The notes beneath the pieces were generated by a model. That model was not told the DNA's origin and made no database searches. It saw only the letters and a program-made list of their open reading frames with translations. Both the position numbers and the translations under genes were made by a program. Shown in pieces: positions 19,960-28,642 of a stretch of 62,485 nucleotides of DNA. Source of the stretch: Rhodocyclaceae bacterium (lineage in GTDB: Bacteria > Pseudomonadota > Gammaproteobacteria > Burkholderiales > Rhodocyclaceae); the NCBI GenBank assembly GCA_011391215.1, contig JAABQX010000048.1, forward strand, positions 1 through 62,485, read 5' to 3'. Every line of letters begins with the position of its first letter. Positions within the stretch are counted from its first letter, which is position 1.

Positions 19960-20733
19960 TCAAATATTCCTGGTCTTCTGAATCAGGTCGTGCGCAAGCT
20001 GAATCTCTTTTGCCTGCTCGGTAGCCACATCAATCATATCTTTTGGAAGTCCTTGTCCGATTAGCTTGTCAGGGTGATATTGGCTCATCAGTTTGCGGTA
20101 GGCGCGTTTGATCTCCTGATCGGTATTTTCTTTCGTAACACCCAAGGCTTTGTAGGCGTCATCCAGTGCAGTGGCGGTATTGGACTTACCTCCGCCAAAG
20201 TGTGATTGATTCAGCACCATTTCCATCAGGTGCTTAAACGCCGCGTCATCGTAACCCAGCCGGTTGGCAATATTGGTCAGCAAGACTTCTTCGTCAGGAT
20301 GGAGGTGTCCATCCGTTAGGGCCATCACAATCAAGTAGACCAGCAGCACTTGTCTGAGCTGACTTGTGTGACCACAAATCGCCATGAATCTGTCGTATGT
20401 CGGTCCTATATCAGATGCTGGTACGGCACCTTGCTTGAATAAATCAATCGCTCGCAAGCGGTGCTCTGCGGTCATGCCCAGCTTTTGCATGAACGACTCA
20501 GCGTGTGCGATTTCCCCGGCAGAGATTTGCCCATCGGCTTTGGCCAACTTGCCCATCGAAATGAACAAGGTTTCGAGAAAGACGGTCTGGCGAAGCGGAT
20601 TTTTAAGCGGGTTGATCCCGCCAGTGCCATAGGCTCTCATGCGGTCGATCAATGCCCCGACAAACAGGCCAAACAGAGCCCCGAACAGCCCGAAGAAGTA
20701 GTACCCGGAGATGAATCCGATCAGTTTGAACAA
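19960..20733 (-). CDS. DjlA-like co-chaperone (membrane anchor, TerB domain, J domain)
   Basis: A 257-residue protein with an N-terminal membrane segment (G-Y-Y-F-F-G-L-F-G-A-L-F-G-L-F-V-G-A), a TerB domain at about 55-170 (L-A-K-A-D-G-Q-I-S-A-G-E-I and A-L-T-D-G-H-L-H-P-D-E-E), and a C-terminal J domain with HPD at 220-222. This is the DjlA layout: a membrane-bound DnaK partner whose cytoplasmic J domain stimulates DnaK ATPase. Convergent with ung. Confidence 0.92.
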   Translation of the reverse strand: MFKLIGFISGYYFFGLFGALFGLFVGALIDRMRAYGTGGINPLKNPLRQTVFLETLFISMGKLAKADGQISAGEIAHAESFMQKLGMTAEHRLRAIDLFKQGAVPASDIGPTYDRFMAICGHTSQLRQVLLVYLIVMALTDGHLHPDEEVLLTNIANRLGYDDAAFKHLMEMVLNQSHFGGGKSNTATALDDAYKALGVTKENTDQEIKRAYRKLMSQYHPDKLIGQGLPKDMIDVATEQAKEIQLAHDLIQKTRNI

Positions 20734-20772
20734 GGGATCTCCAAACAGAAAAGGTAGAACAGTTAAATCAGA

Positions 20773-21225
20773 TCACTCGATCTCGTCGATCACGATGACT
20801 TCGACACCGGTTTCTTTGAACAACTCCCGGGTCCGGCCTTCATGGTCTTTCCAGCGCTCATGAAATGCCGCGTCGCCTGCCGGATAGATCACGCGAATGA
20901 TCCCGGCCTGGGCAATCGCGCGCGCGCAATCCATGCACGGCGGATGAGTGACCACCATGGAACATCCCTTGGTAGGAAAGCCGCTGCGTGCGGCAGTGTA
21001 AATGGCGTTTCGTTCGGCATGTTCGGCCCAGAAATACTTCTCGGGCCGCTGATGTCGAGCTTCGACGTCATCGTTTGCACCGCGCGGGAAACCGTTATAC
21101 CCCCACGGGCCACCTTCCCAGTCGGGACCGAGGATCAAGGCGCCGACCTGCGTACTGCGATCCTTCGAGAGTGCAGCAATCGATCGCGCCACCGCGAGGA
21201 ACTTCCGGGCTTTTTCAGGTTTCAT
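20773..21225 (-). CDS. dCMP/cytidine deaminase family protein
   Basis: A 150-residue zinc deaminase. Zinc ligands are the His of W-A-E-H-A-E-R-N (with the catalytic Glu) and the two Cys of T-H-P-P-C-M-D-C-A-R. The N-terminal R-S-T-Q-V-G-A-L-I-L matches deoxycytidylate deaminases. It likely makes dUMP from dCMP, but substrate choice cannot be read from sequence. Its ATG overlaps the stop of a possible 42-aa frame. Confidence 0.88.
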   Translation of the reverse strand: MKPEKARKFLAVARSIAALSKDRSTQVGALILGPDWEGGPWGYNGFPRGANDDVEARHQRPEKYFWAEHAERNAIYTAARSGFPTKGCSMVVTHPPCMDCARAIAQAGIIRVIYPAGDAAFHERWKDHEGRTRELFKETGVEVIVIDEIE

Positions 21226-21350
21226 GGTTTGGGGTTTTCATGCGATTGAATCCGGGGTGTCAGGCGTAGGTCACCTGTCTGGCAGTCCTTGGGGATATAG
21301 GCATCGACAGGTTTTCCGGACAGGAAAGCGCGCTGATCGAATAGCAGCAT
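21222..21350 (-). CDS. Possible small ORF coupled to the deaminase gene (42 aa)
   Basis: A frame from ATG 21350 begins MLLFDQRAFLSGKPVDAYIP and ends with a TGA overlapping the deaminase ATG (21222-21225). The sequence looks protein-like and stays open about 22 codons upstream of this ATG without another start, so it may be the tail of a lost larger gene. The rest of 21351-21425 shows nothing. Confidence 0.3.
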   Translation of the reverse strand: MLLFDQRAFLSGKPVDAYIPKDCQTGDLRLTPRIQSHENPKP

Positions 21351-21425
21351 CTGGCCATCAGATTTTGCGCTCTTTGCCTTGAGGGGCCCGAGTAGCGGTA
21401 ATCCTTTCGGCGATCAAGCCACCGC

Positions 21426-22088
21426 TCAGGCATGATCTTTCGCATGCGGCGGATTCAACACTCGGGACAATGCGGCTTGCGCCGCATCCACCAGCACCGG
21501 ACCCGCCTTGAACACTGCGCGGATGCGCGTGTCTCCTGTCCGGTAATCGACGCCGTACGCATCGACACCGAGCAGGCCGACCCCATCAGGAAGGGATGAC
21601 TCGGTACTTTCAACCAAGCTCGCCTCGTCGTCGAGCGAGATGAAGGGGGCGTCGATCAACTGCTTTCCATCCAGCCAGCCGGCCTGGGCAAAACCACCGA
21701 CGACTCGAATCCGTAGTGGATCGATACGGAAGAAGCGGAAATCGCCGAGTTGCAGGAAACGCTCCGCTTCGGGGTGATAGCGCAGGTAGCGCGCCACCAG
21801 CAAGGCTGAGGGTTCGATCTCCGCGACATTGCCGATCAGGGAGGCGCGGGCGATTTCGCCCTCCCCCAGCGAACGCGCCACCAACAGGCTGGCACGTGGA
21901 TCGGCCAGTAGATTCCGGGTGTGTTCGGCCAGGTGGGAGATCAGCAGCAGCGGCCGATGATGCTCGTCCGTCGCAAAGGCCACTTCGGTGGCGTAAGGGA
22001 AACCGGTGACCGCAGTTGAATGTGTCGCGAGGGCAATATCGCCCGGGGCGTGCAACAGGTCGATAAGAGTCTTGAGTCGGGAGGCCAT
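21426..22088 (-). CDS. HugZ-like pyridoxamine-phosphate-oxidase-fold protein
   Basis: A 220-residue protein with an N-terminal split-barrel domain (G-F-P-Y-A-T-E-V-A-F-A, L-L-L-I-S-H-L-A-E-H-T-R-N, D-P-R-A-S-L-L-V) and a C-terminal DUF2470-like domain (L-L-G-V-D-A-Y-G-V-D-Y). This arrangement matches HugZ/CREG-type proteins, some of which bind haem; others bind flavin. No haem-uptake genes are nearby, so function is open. Confidence 0.82.
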   Translation of the reverse strand: MASRLKTLIDLLHAPGDIALATHSTAVTGFPYATEVAFATDEHHRPLLLISHLAEHTRNLLADPRASLLVARSLGEGEIARASLIGNVAEIEPSALLVARYLRYHPEAERFLQLGDFRFFRIDPLRIRVVGGFAQAGWLDGKQLIDAPFISLDDEASLVESTESSLPDGVGLLGVDAYGVDYRTGDTRIRAVFKAGPVLVDAAQAALSRVLNPPHAKDHA

Positions 22089-22108
22089 GGTAAATATTCG
22101 CGCCCTTG

Positions 22109-22768
22109 TTAGGATATCAGCGCATTGAGAAGAGATTTCAGTTCGGCGACCTCGGCTTCGAGGGCAGCCACCCGTTGCTCGAGATTTTCTCTGGTGGCAG
22201 TTCCGGGCGATTTCTCCACCGCTTCGCTGGCCTCTTCTACCGTCACGTCACCGCTGAAAAGATGGGCATAGCGTGATTCACGTTTGCCGGGCTCTCTGGG
22301 CAAACGCACAGTAAACGGTCCATCCTCGCGTTGCGCCAATTGATCAAGGGCTGTCTCGACTTCGGTGACATCCTTGAGCGGGCAGAGCCGATTGGCACGG
22401 CTGCGCAGTTCGCCAGGGGTTTGCAGACCCCGTAGCAGCAATTCGCACACGATGCCCAACTCCTGCGGCGAGAACTTCAGGGTGCCGTATTCCGTGTTGC
22501 AGAAGCGGTGACGATATTTGGCGACGCGACTGCCGTACCCGCTCTCTTCGCTGACCAGGTATTTTTTGTTGAGTCCATCCAGGGTTTGCTGAATCGTCGT
22601 CTCGTCAAGATCGAGCACGGGGTCACGGTTGCTTTTCTGGTTGCAGGCGTTGGTCAGGGCATTCAAGGACAACGGGTACTGTTCCGGCGTAGTGATTTCT
22701 TTCTCAATCAGGCAACCAATGACACGGGCCTCGTACGGAGAGAGTTCAATGGTCATGTGGTTTGCCAT
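22109..22768 (-). CDS. yceH: YceH / DUF480 family protein
   Basis: A 219-residue protein with the DUF480 signature [22 protein letters not shown] near residues 13-34 and two winged-helix-like repeats. A C-terminal coiled coil ([15 protein letters not shown]) ends the protein. Function is unknown; the fold suggests nucleic-acid binding. An ATG four codons in is an alternative start. Confidence 0.9.
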   Translation of the reverse strand: MANHMTIELSPYEARVIGCLIEKEITTPEQYPLSLNALTNACNQKSNRDPVLDLDETTIQQTLDGLNKKYLVSEESGYGSRVAKYRHRFCNTEYGTLKFSPQELGIVCELLLRGLQTPGELRSRANRLCPLKDVTEVETALDQLAQREDGPFTVRLPREPGKRESRYAHLFSGDVTVEEASEAVEKSPGTATRENLEQRVAALEAEVAELKSLLNALIS

Positions 22769-22908
22769 GGTGTTCTGCCCTGATCATCTTTCCAAGTGGT
22801 GACTCTGCCTTGATAGCGCATTTCAATTTCTCGAGCAGGTAGCCTGCCTGCCGGGACACCTCGGAATGCGGAGTTGGGCGTCCCGGTCGGGGAACTTCAG
22901 CTTGATGG

Positions 22909-23553
22909 TCAGGCTTTGGGTACCAGGGTTGCGACCGGTACAGTGACTGCTGCTTTGGGTGCAGGCTTGGCCTTGGGTGCCGCACTCTTGGCGACGACGG
23001 CCTTGTTGACTGCGGGCTTAGCTGCCGGTTTGGCTAATGCTTTCACAGCGCTCTTTACTGCTGGCTTGACCGGTACAGCCTTCTTGGCCACAGCGACTTT
23101 CTTCGCGGCGGGTGCCTTCTTGGCTGCAGTTGGCTTGGCGGCCGGTGCAGCTTTCTTGGCGGTTGGCTTCTTCATTGCTGCGGGTTTGGCAGCTACGGAT
23201 TTCTTCGGTGCCGCTTTCTTCACTTCAGATTTCGCGGCAGCCTTGCTGATTAGAAAGTCATCGCGCTTACCCTTTTTGGTGGCTTCAACAATCCAGCCCG
23301 GTGCCTTGCCTTTGCCGCTCCAGGTCTTGCCGCTGACGGGATCCTGATACTTGGGTGGCAATGGATGCTTCATCGCCGACATTTTCTTGCCCATGTTCGT
23401 AATGCCGAGACCGAGATCCTGTACCGTCAATCCGTATTCGCTCATCAGACCGCGAATCTTGGTGATCACGCCGGCAGATTCTTTCTTGAGAAGCGCCCTT
23501 GCCTGTTCTTCGAGTTTGGATATTTTTGTTTTGAGTTCTTGGTACGTGGCCAT
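22909..23553 (-). CDS. H-NS family protein with a lysine/alanine-rich tail
   Basis: A 214-residue protein in two parts. Residues 1-100 are a standard short H-NS: an oligomerising coiled coil (K-I-S-K-L-E-E-Q-A-R-A-L-L) and the DNA-binding motif Y-Q-D-P-V-S-G-K-T-W-S-G-K-G-K-A-P-G-W-I at 69-88. Residues 104-205 are low-complexity K/A/P repeats (K-K-A-A-P, A-K-P-A-A) like histone H1 or AlgP. The head would silence AT-rich DNA; the tail should add non-specific DNA compaction. Such repeats change length easily by slippage. Confidence 0.9.
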   Translation of the reverse strand: MATYQELKTKISKLEEQARALLKKESAGVITKIRGLMSEYGLTVQDLGLGITNMGKKMSAMKHPLPPKYQDPVSGKTWSGKGKAPGWIVEATKKGKRDDFLISKAAAKSEVKKAAPKKSVAAKPAAMKKPTAKKAAPAAKPTAAKKAPAAKKVAVAKKAVPVKPAVKSAVKALAKPAAKPAVNKAVVAKSAAPKAKPAPKAAVTVPVATLVPKA

Positions 23554-23752
23554 CGCTATTCCTCAGGGTGATTGATCGAATACCAAGCATACAGCCAAAT
23601 GCATAGTTGAATTCACATCTTCACCCAGTACTTGGCTCCGGCAGGGTTATCATGAATTGGAAACCGCACCCTCCCTCGGTCAATTGAACCTCGCGTCATT
23701 GACCGCCTTGTCTCATTACCCAAGCTGTTCTACAGGGGTGAATTCCTTCCAG

Positions 23753-24352
23753 ATGAATATTGCAAACATCGCAGGGCAGTTGACGAGCACCGGATACATC
23801 GTGCTGGATCAACCACTGCTGGTGAGTTTATCCACCCAGTTATTGGCACGTTGCCAAGATGATGGCCCTGTGCGGTTTCAGGCCGCCCGGATCGGCCGGG
23901 GTCAGGAAAATCAACAGATCAATTCGATCCGCAGCGATGTCATCAGCTGGCTGGACGACACGGACAGTACCGACCATGCCTATTTCGCCTGGATGGAGTT
24001 GCTGCGCAGCGGCCTGAATGAAGCCTTGTTCCTTGGGTTGTTCGATTACGAGTGTCACTACGCCATCTACGGGGTTGGTGCAAGTTATGCCAAGCATTCT
24101 GATGTGCTGAACGGCAACAGGAACCGCATTCTTTCCACGGTGTATTACCTGAATGAAGACTGGCAGGCCAGTGATGGGGGACAACTGGTGATCTTCGATC
24201 CCACCGGGGATACGGTCATCGCCACAGTCAATCCGACATTCGGGACGATGATCATCTTTTTGAGCGAGTCAGTTCCGCATGAAGTACTCATGGCCAATAC
24301 CAAACGGCGCAGTATTGCCGGGTGGTTTCGCGTACGCGAGCTTGCACACTGA
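23753..24352 (+). CDS. 2-oxoglutarate/Fe(II)-dependent oxygenase family protein
   Basis: About 199 residues from ATG 23753 (MNIANIAGQL); the 32 upstream codons lack homology. The jelly-roll iron site is H115-x-D117 in Y-A-K-H-S-D and H176 in V-P-H-E-V-L, with the 2-oxoglutarate arginine at R186 in K-R-R-S-I-A-G-W-F-R. This resembles prolyl-4-hydroxylase-like 2OG oxygenases. Substrate unknown. Its stop abuts that of the convergent amidase. Confidence 0.87.
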   Translation: MNIANIAGQLTSTGYIVLDQPLLVSLSTQLLARCQDDGPVRFQAARIGRGQENQQINSIRSDVISWLDDTDSTDHAYFAWMELLRSGLNEALFLGLFDYECHYAIYGVGASYAKHSDVLNGNRNRILSTVYYLNEDWQASDGGQLVIFDPTGDTVIATVNPTFGTMIIFLSESVPHEVLMANTKRRSIAGWFRVRELAH

Positions 24353-25051
24353 TCATTTTGAAACGCAGTGTTCCAGGCCTGTGGCAATAGCCTGCGCTTG
24401 TGTTGCCGACACAACCGGATCAGTGAGCCACGCCTCCTCGGCTGGATTGACGATAACCCCCGCTTCGATAAGAACGGCAGCCCCTCGCGCCGTTCCAAGG
24501 ACCACCAGATTGTTGTTCGTGAATACTCCACGATTCCAATCCACGACGGGCCTGCTTTCTCCGAAAATGGGGTCGGCATGGTAGTGCGATGGCATGAATC
24601 CGGCCCTCAGCAACTGGTCAGCGATCAGTGTCGCGCAACGGGCACTCCCCGGGTAATCCGCATTCCGCTGTGACACCCAGAGCGAGTAACCTTTGAATTG
24701 CGGGTCGATCACCGGCTTGTAACGCTGTTTGACTGAATCATGGTGGATGCTGATGAAAAGCTGATCTATGGCGGCCTGGGTGGTTCGCTCGCCAAGAGAA
24801 CCGATATTTCCATTGGCGTTGATGAGGTGGATACTGACACCGGCAATACTCAGATTTCGCACAATAGCCAAGGCAAGCTTGCGGTTAAGCTCGATTTCTG
24901 GCACCCCGGCGGCGCTGATGACCCCTGGTTTCAGCAACGTGTGACCTACATCAATAGCAATGTCAGCAGCCCGCACAATCCCGGCATGGAGCAATATCAC
25001 AAGGAATAATAGGGGGGCCATGAGGCGAACGACCTCAGGGGTTGTGGTCAT
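24353..25051 (-). CDS. N-acetylmuramoyl-L-alanine amidase (Amidase_3)
   Basis: A 232-residue exported protein: signal peptide at residues 1-29 (hydrophobic run M-A-P-L-L-F-L-V-I-L-L ending V-R-A-A), then the zinc amidase domain with H37 in I-D-V-G-H-T, a Glu ligand in P-E-I-E-L-N near 52-54, H103 in I-S-I-H-H-D and the catalytic Glu in L-I-E-A-G-V near 196. It cleaves the amide between muramic acid and the stem peptide in the periplasm. It has no AMIN or LysM targeting domain. Confidence 0.9.
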   Translation of the reverse strand: MTTTPEVVRLMAPLLFLVILLHAGIVRAADIAIDVGHTLLKPGVISAAGVPEIELNRKLALAIVRNLSIAGVSIHLINANGNIGSLGERTTQAAIDQLFISIHHDSVKQRYKPVIDPQFKGYSLWVSQRNADYPGSARCATLIADQLLRAGFMPSHYHADPIFGESRPVVDWNRGVFTNNNLVVLGTARGAAVLIEAGVIVNPAEEAWLTDPVVSATQAQAIATGLEHCVSK

Positions 25052-25309
25052 GAGTAATTCGGCGATCAGGAATTGGCGAGAGCGTACCGGATTGGCACAG
25101 GTTGTGCCATGAAGGTGCGAATGGATTGGAGGCCGGAGCTATCGGGATTCGGATTTACCGTTGCTGTCATCCCCGAACCTGAGAGGAGCCCATCCCATGA
25201 GTTCGGCCAAACGGCAAATAACCCACGCCGATTCCTTCGATGTGAAATCAACGCCTTTGTCGGTCAAGCCCAGGTAACACCGCTCAAGGACTTCCCTTTC
25301 GGACAAGTT

Positions 25310-25969
25310 ATGCGCCCCGAAGAAGCCATTGCTCTTCGTTGGTCCGACATCGATTGGAATCGCATGACGGTGCGAATTCAGCAGGTAAGAGCGATCAAGG
25401 GGTCAGAGCGGGATGGATCAAAAACCCACTCTGAACGTGAAGTCAATCTATTACCGCAAGCAGTCGATGCACTATTGACGATGAAGCCCTACACCTTCAT
25501 GTTGAAGATCGAGCGTGTGGGCGATAGCGATTCAGCAGCAGATATTTTTCAAAATCCAGTCACTGGGCGCGCATGGCATGACGAACGCTCGCAGCGGGAT
25601 ACCTTCTGGCGCCCTTCCCTCAAGCGACTGGAAATCCGCTAGCGCACTGCTTACAACACAAGGCATACCTTTGCCACGGTTGCCCTGATGGCCGCCGTCC
25701 CCCCGGCCTATATCGCGAACCAACTTGGTCACTCCGTGAAGATGCTTCTCGAGAAATACGCGCGCTGGATTCCGGAAAACGATGATGGATCGGCCCGTGC
25801 CAAGCTGGCTGCGGCCATGGCAGTATCCAAGCCGGAAACCACGAATTCGTCCCAAATTCGTCCCAAAAAACGAATGGGGCAGCCTAAGTTGCTGCCCCAT
25901 AAGGATAAATTTGGTAGGCGGTATTGGAATCGAACCAACGACCTCCACGATGTCAACGTGGCGCTCTAA
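25310..25969 (+). pseudogene. Tyrosine recombinase (integrase) C-terminal remnant beside tRNA-Val
   Basis: From 25310 the frame reads M-R-P-E-E-A-I-A-L-R-W-S-D-I-D (catalytic Arg region), later an in-frame TAG at 25640-25642, then N-T-R-H-T-F-A-T and N-Q-L-G-H-S with the catalytic tyrosine in L-L-E-K-Y-A-R-W. The N-terminal domains are missing; the 79 codons before 25310 show no integrase homology. The frame ends inside the tRNA-Val gene, an arrangement typical of islands inserted at tRNA 3' ends. The gene is dead. Confidence 0.85.
25865..25900 (-). terminator. Intrinsic terminator for tRNA-Val
   Basis: A 10-bp perfect inverted repeat (25874-25883 with 25891-25900) has a seven-base loop. Read on the minus strand it is followed closely by six T residues (25870-25865). 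It lies 11 bases past the tRNA 3' end. Confidence 0.8.
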
Positions 25970-25988
25970 CCAGCTGAGCTAACCGCCT
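25912..25988 (-). tRNA. tRNA-Val (anticodon GAC)
   Basis: The minus strand folds into a full cloverleaf: acceptor AGGCGGT paired with ACCGCCT, anticodon stem CCACG/CGTGG with loop TTGACAT giving anticodon GAC, T arm with loop TTCGATT, discriminator A and encoded CCA. It reads GUC/GUU valine codons. Its 3' end faces the integrase remnant and probably served as the attachment site. Confidence 0.96.
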
Positions 25989-26053
25989 ACTGCTTTCTGC
26001 CAAAAAATCAGAGGAGGCATTTTATCGACAACTGCGGAAGCCGTCTACAGCTT

Positions 26054-26956
26054 TCAGCCAATCAAGCGTGCCCCTCCGGCGGCCTGGATGAGAGCCACAG
26101 CGGGATGCTGCACACGCCGCTGGGTTGAAATGGCATACCAGCTTTCGCTAACGCCGTGCAATGTTCCAACCGGAGCGGCACCGAACTGCGCCGCAATATC
26201 TTCATGCATGCCGGCCGGTGCCGGGAAGAGCCCCAGCCCGGCGCGACCGAAAGTCTTGAGCAGCGCGCTGTCGGTGAACTCGCCTACCACGAGCGGCCGC
26301 AGGTCACGGGCCGCGAACCAGGCATCGATGGCACTGCGCAACGGATCGCCGCGCGCCGGCAGGAGCAAAGGTGCGTCGTTGAGCCGGGCGGGAAAGTCGG
26401 CCGCATAACTGCTGTGTAATGCCGCGCTCGCATACAGAGCAATCTCGACGTTGGCCAGCAGATGGGAGTGCAGTTTGAGATTGGCCCGGTGCGGCGCCGA
26501 TTGATCGGCGATCAGCAGATCCAGCCGATTGAGCGCCAGTTCACCGAGCAGGTTCTCGAAGTCGCCCTCGACACACTCAAGACGCACCGACAGCGGTGGC
26601 CGCAAGACACTCTCCAGCAGACGGAAAGCCACCAGTTTCGGCACCGCATCCGTCACGCCGACGGCCAGGCGGGGGCGCGTGGTCTGGTTCTCGGCAAGCG
26701 CCTGACGCAGCTTTCCGCCCAATTGAAAGATTTGCTCCGCGTATCCCAGCGCGGTCCGCCCTGCGTCCGTCAGCACCAGCGAGCGGCCCTGAGGCGCCAG
26801 CAGTGCCTGGCCGAGCTGGCGCTCGAGCTGACCAAGTTGCGTGCTGATAGTCTGCACCGAGAGCCCCAGCCGCTCACCGGCGCGCGTGATGCTGCCTTCC
26901 TTGGCGACAGCCCAGAAGTAGAGCAGATGGCGATAGTTGAGGTCGTCAGGTGTCAT
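26054..26956 (-). CDS. NhaR-type LysR regulator
   Basis: A 300-residue LysR protein. The start L-N-Y-R-H-L-L-Y-F-W-A-V-A-K-E-G-S-I-T-R-A matches NhaR, the activator of Na+/H+ antiporter genes, with the winged HTH at residues 10-70 (L-S-V-Q-T-I-S-T-Q-L-G-Q-L-E). The effector domain follows with G-V-T-D-A-V-P-K near 100. It is divergent from the TerB-TerC genes, with a perfect palindrome in the shared spacer at 26964. A similar regulator lies at 29711. Na+ sensing is inferred from the family. Confidence 0.88.
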   Translation of the reverse strand: MTPDDLNYRHLLYFWAVAKEGSITRAGERLGLSVQTISTQLGQLERQLGQALLAPQGRSLVLTDAGRTALGYAEQIFQLGGKLRQALAENQTTRPRLAVGVTDAVPKLVAFRLLESVLRPPLSVRLECVEGDFENLLGELALNRLDLLIADQSAPHRANLKLHSHLLANVEIALYASAALHSSYAADFPARLNDAPLLLPARGDPLRSAIDAWFAARDLRPLVVGEFTDSALLKTFGRAGLGLFPAPAGMHEDIAAQFGAAPVGTLHGVSESWYAISTQRRVQHPAVALIQAAGGARLIG

Positions 26957-26963
26957 TTTAATA

Positions 26964-26978
26964 TCCCAATTATTGGGA
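26964..26978. promoter_or_regulatory. Perfect palindrome, probable LysR operator
   Basis: TCCCAATTATTGGGA has seven-base arms around one central base, in an AT-rich spacer eight bases upstream of the NhaR-type start and about 105 bases before the TerB start. Its place suggests a site for the adjacent NhaR-type regulator controlling itself and the divergent genes. Confidence 0.55.
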
Positions 26979-27083
26979 ATATATTATCCATAAAATACTA
27001 TTTATTGGAAACAACATCCATCCTAAAGTGCGCCTCACACGGTGCGGATCCGCTGCACCGGCAACATCCAGGAGATATTCACC

Positions 27084-27596
27084 ATGATGACCATACAAGC
27101 TCGTGAAATGTGCGCGCCCTACACCAACCCCAATCAGGCGTTCCGCGCTTACGCGGCGAACAGCCCGCGTGCCAAGGCACGGCTGGTCGTCCTGGCCATG
27201 CTGGCGGATGGTCGCCTGGATGATGCGGAGCTGGAAAGTCTCACCCGGCAGAGCACATTTGCCGAGCTCGGCATTGCGCGTGAAGACTTCTTTGAGGTGC
27301 TCTACGATTTTTGCGCTGATATGGAGAATCTGCCCAACGGCAGCGGTGATTATCTATTATCCCCGGTCGTCCTTGAACAGCTGTTCGGGGAGATTAACAG
27401 TGCCGCCGAGCGGCAGACGCTGCTGCGTCAGATCTTCAACATGATCCGCAGCGATGGGCACCTGGCCGACAGTGAGGCCGACCTGTTCTGGCATGCTGTC
27501 GATACTTGGAAATTCCGGGCTGCCGACACGCGTACGGCATTGCGCAGTCAACAACTGCGCAGCCAACGCGGAGCGGCGGGAAAAATATCCGCATAA
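27084..27596 (+). CDS. TerB-fold stress protein
   Basis: About 170 residues from ATG 27084, preceded by AGGAGAT. Two acidic TerB-type loops are visible: A-M-L-A-D-G-R-L-D-D-A-E-L near 41-53 and M-I-R-S-D-G-H-L-A-D-S-E-A near 126-138. No signal peptide. It is the first gene of the plus-strand run after the NhaR-type regulator and sits 39 bases before the TerC gene; TerB and TerC act together in tellurite-resistance modules. Confidence 0.72.
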   Translation: MMTIQAREMCAPYTNPNQAFRAYAANSPRAKARLVVLAMLADGRLDDAELESLTRQSTFAELGIAREDFFEVLYDFCADMENLPNGSGDYLLSPVVLEQLFGEINSAAERQTLLRQIFNMIRSDGHLADSEADLFWHAVDTWKFRAADTRTALRSQQLRSQRGAAGKISA

Positions 27597-27635
27597 TTGG
27601 CGGTGTGTAGCATCTGAGTGGAAGGAGAAGCGGGC

Positions 27636-28595
27636 ATGGAAAGCATTGGCAACATCTGGTTGTGGGCGAGTTTCGGCGCCATTGTTCTCGTCATGCTGGC
27701 CATCGACCTGTTCGTGGTCGGCGGTGGCAAACAGCACCGCGTCTCCTTTCGTGAGGCCGCTACCTGGTCGGTTGTCTGGGTCTCGGTCTCCTTCCTGTTT
27801 GCTGCAGGTCTGTGGTGGTATCTCGATGGCAGCTTTGGTCGCGAACTGGCCAATCAGAAATCACTCGAGTTCATCACCGGTTACCTGATCGAAAAATCGC
27901 TGGCGGTCGATAACGTCTTTATCTGGCTGATGCTATTCGCCTTCTTCGGCATCCCGCTGGAACTGCAGAAACGCGTACTGGTGTTGGGTGTACTCGGCGC
28001 CATCATCATGCGTACCGTGATAATTTTCGCCGGCGCCTGGCTGATTGCCCAGTTCCACTGGATCCTTTACGTCTTTGGCGCTTTCCTGCTGGTCACCGGC
28101 ATCAAGATGTGGTGGTTCGCCGACGAAAAGCCTGATCTCGCCAATAATCCGCTGCTGAAGTGGCTGCGTGGCCACATGAAGATCACCGACGAACTGCACG
28201 GCGAGAAGTTCTTCGTCTGGCGCGATGGCGTGCGCTACGCCACCCCGCTGTTCCTCGCGCTGGTGCTGGTGGAAATCTCCGACCTGATCTTTGCGGTCGA
28301 TTCGATCCCGGCCATCTTCGCCATCACCGGCGACCCCTTCATCGTGCTGACCTCGAACGTGTTCGCCATCCTCGGCCTGCGCGCGATGTACTTTTTGCTC
28401 GCCGATATGGCCGATCGCTTCTCGCTGCTTAAATATGGTTTGGCGGCGGTGCTGGTGTTTATCGGCGTGAAGATGATCCTGATCGATATCTACAAGATTC
28501 CAATCGGCTTCTCGCTGGCCGTGGTTGCCACCTTCATCGGCATCTCGATCTGGCTCTCGCTACGTAAGGAGAAGCGCGAGCGCCCAGTGGGATAA
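27636..28595 (+). CDS. TerC/Alx family membrane protein
   Basis: About 319 residues from ATG 27636, preceded by GGAGAAG. Eight to nine membrane segments carry the TerC signature acidic residues: S-L-A-V-D-N-V-F-I-W near 88 and V-E-I-S-D-L-I-F-A-V-D-S-I-P-A-I near 210. This is the Alx-like subgroup, linked to alkaline pH and manganese export. No room exists for a yybP-ykoY riboswitch, because the TerB gene ends 39 bases upstream. A 24-bp repeat copy follows eight bases after the stop. Confidence 0.9.
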   Translation: MESIGNIWLWASFGAIVLVMLAIDLFVVGGGKQHRVSFREAATWSVVWVSVSFLFAAGLWWYLDGSFGRELANQKSLEFITGYLIEKSLAVDNVFIWLMLFAFFGIPLELQKRVLVLGVLGAIIMRTVIIFAGAWLIAQFHWILYVFGAFLLVTGIKMWWFADEKPDLANNPLLKWLRGHMKITDELHGEKFFVWRDGVRYATPLFLALVLVEISDLIFAVDSIPAIFAITGDPFIVLTSNVFAILGLRAMYFLLADMADRFSLLKYGLAAVLVFIGVKMILIDIYKIPIGFSLAVVATFIGISIWLSLRKEKRERPVG

Positions 28596-28603
28596 GGATG
28601 GGT

Positions 28604-28627
28604 GCCGTCCCGCCAGCGCCGACTTTT
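28604..28627 (-). repeat. 24-bp dispersed repeat, copy 2 (exact consensus)
   Basis: Identical to the consensus on the minus strand. It begins eight bases after the terC stop and precedes the PAP2 gene. An ATG at 28598 in frame with PAP2 would translate it as V-P-P-A-P-T-F. Confidence 0.92.
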
Positions 28628-28642
28628 TCGGACAAGATCCCG

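Noticed and set aside
22780-22870. A possible HigB/Gp49-like toxin remnant (E-V-S-R-Q-A-G-Y-L-L-E-K-L-K) on the minus strand
   Set aside because: Only about 15 residues resemble the family and no start or partner antitoxin is seen, so I do not annotate it.
24740-25009. Small plus-strand frame opposite the amidase
   Set aside because: Antisense to a clear amidase with a signal peptide and zinc site.
5508-25642. TAG reassigned to an amino acid
   Set aside because: TAG is used as a normal stop by ordinary genes here (for example DUF2189, terminating at 38079, and the TerB gene at 19144), and two of the three in-frame cases are in dead genes.
27597-27635. yybP-ykoY manganese riboswitch before the terC-like gene
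   Set aside because: Only 39 bases separate it from the TerB gene, too short for this riboswitch.
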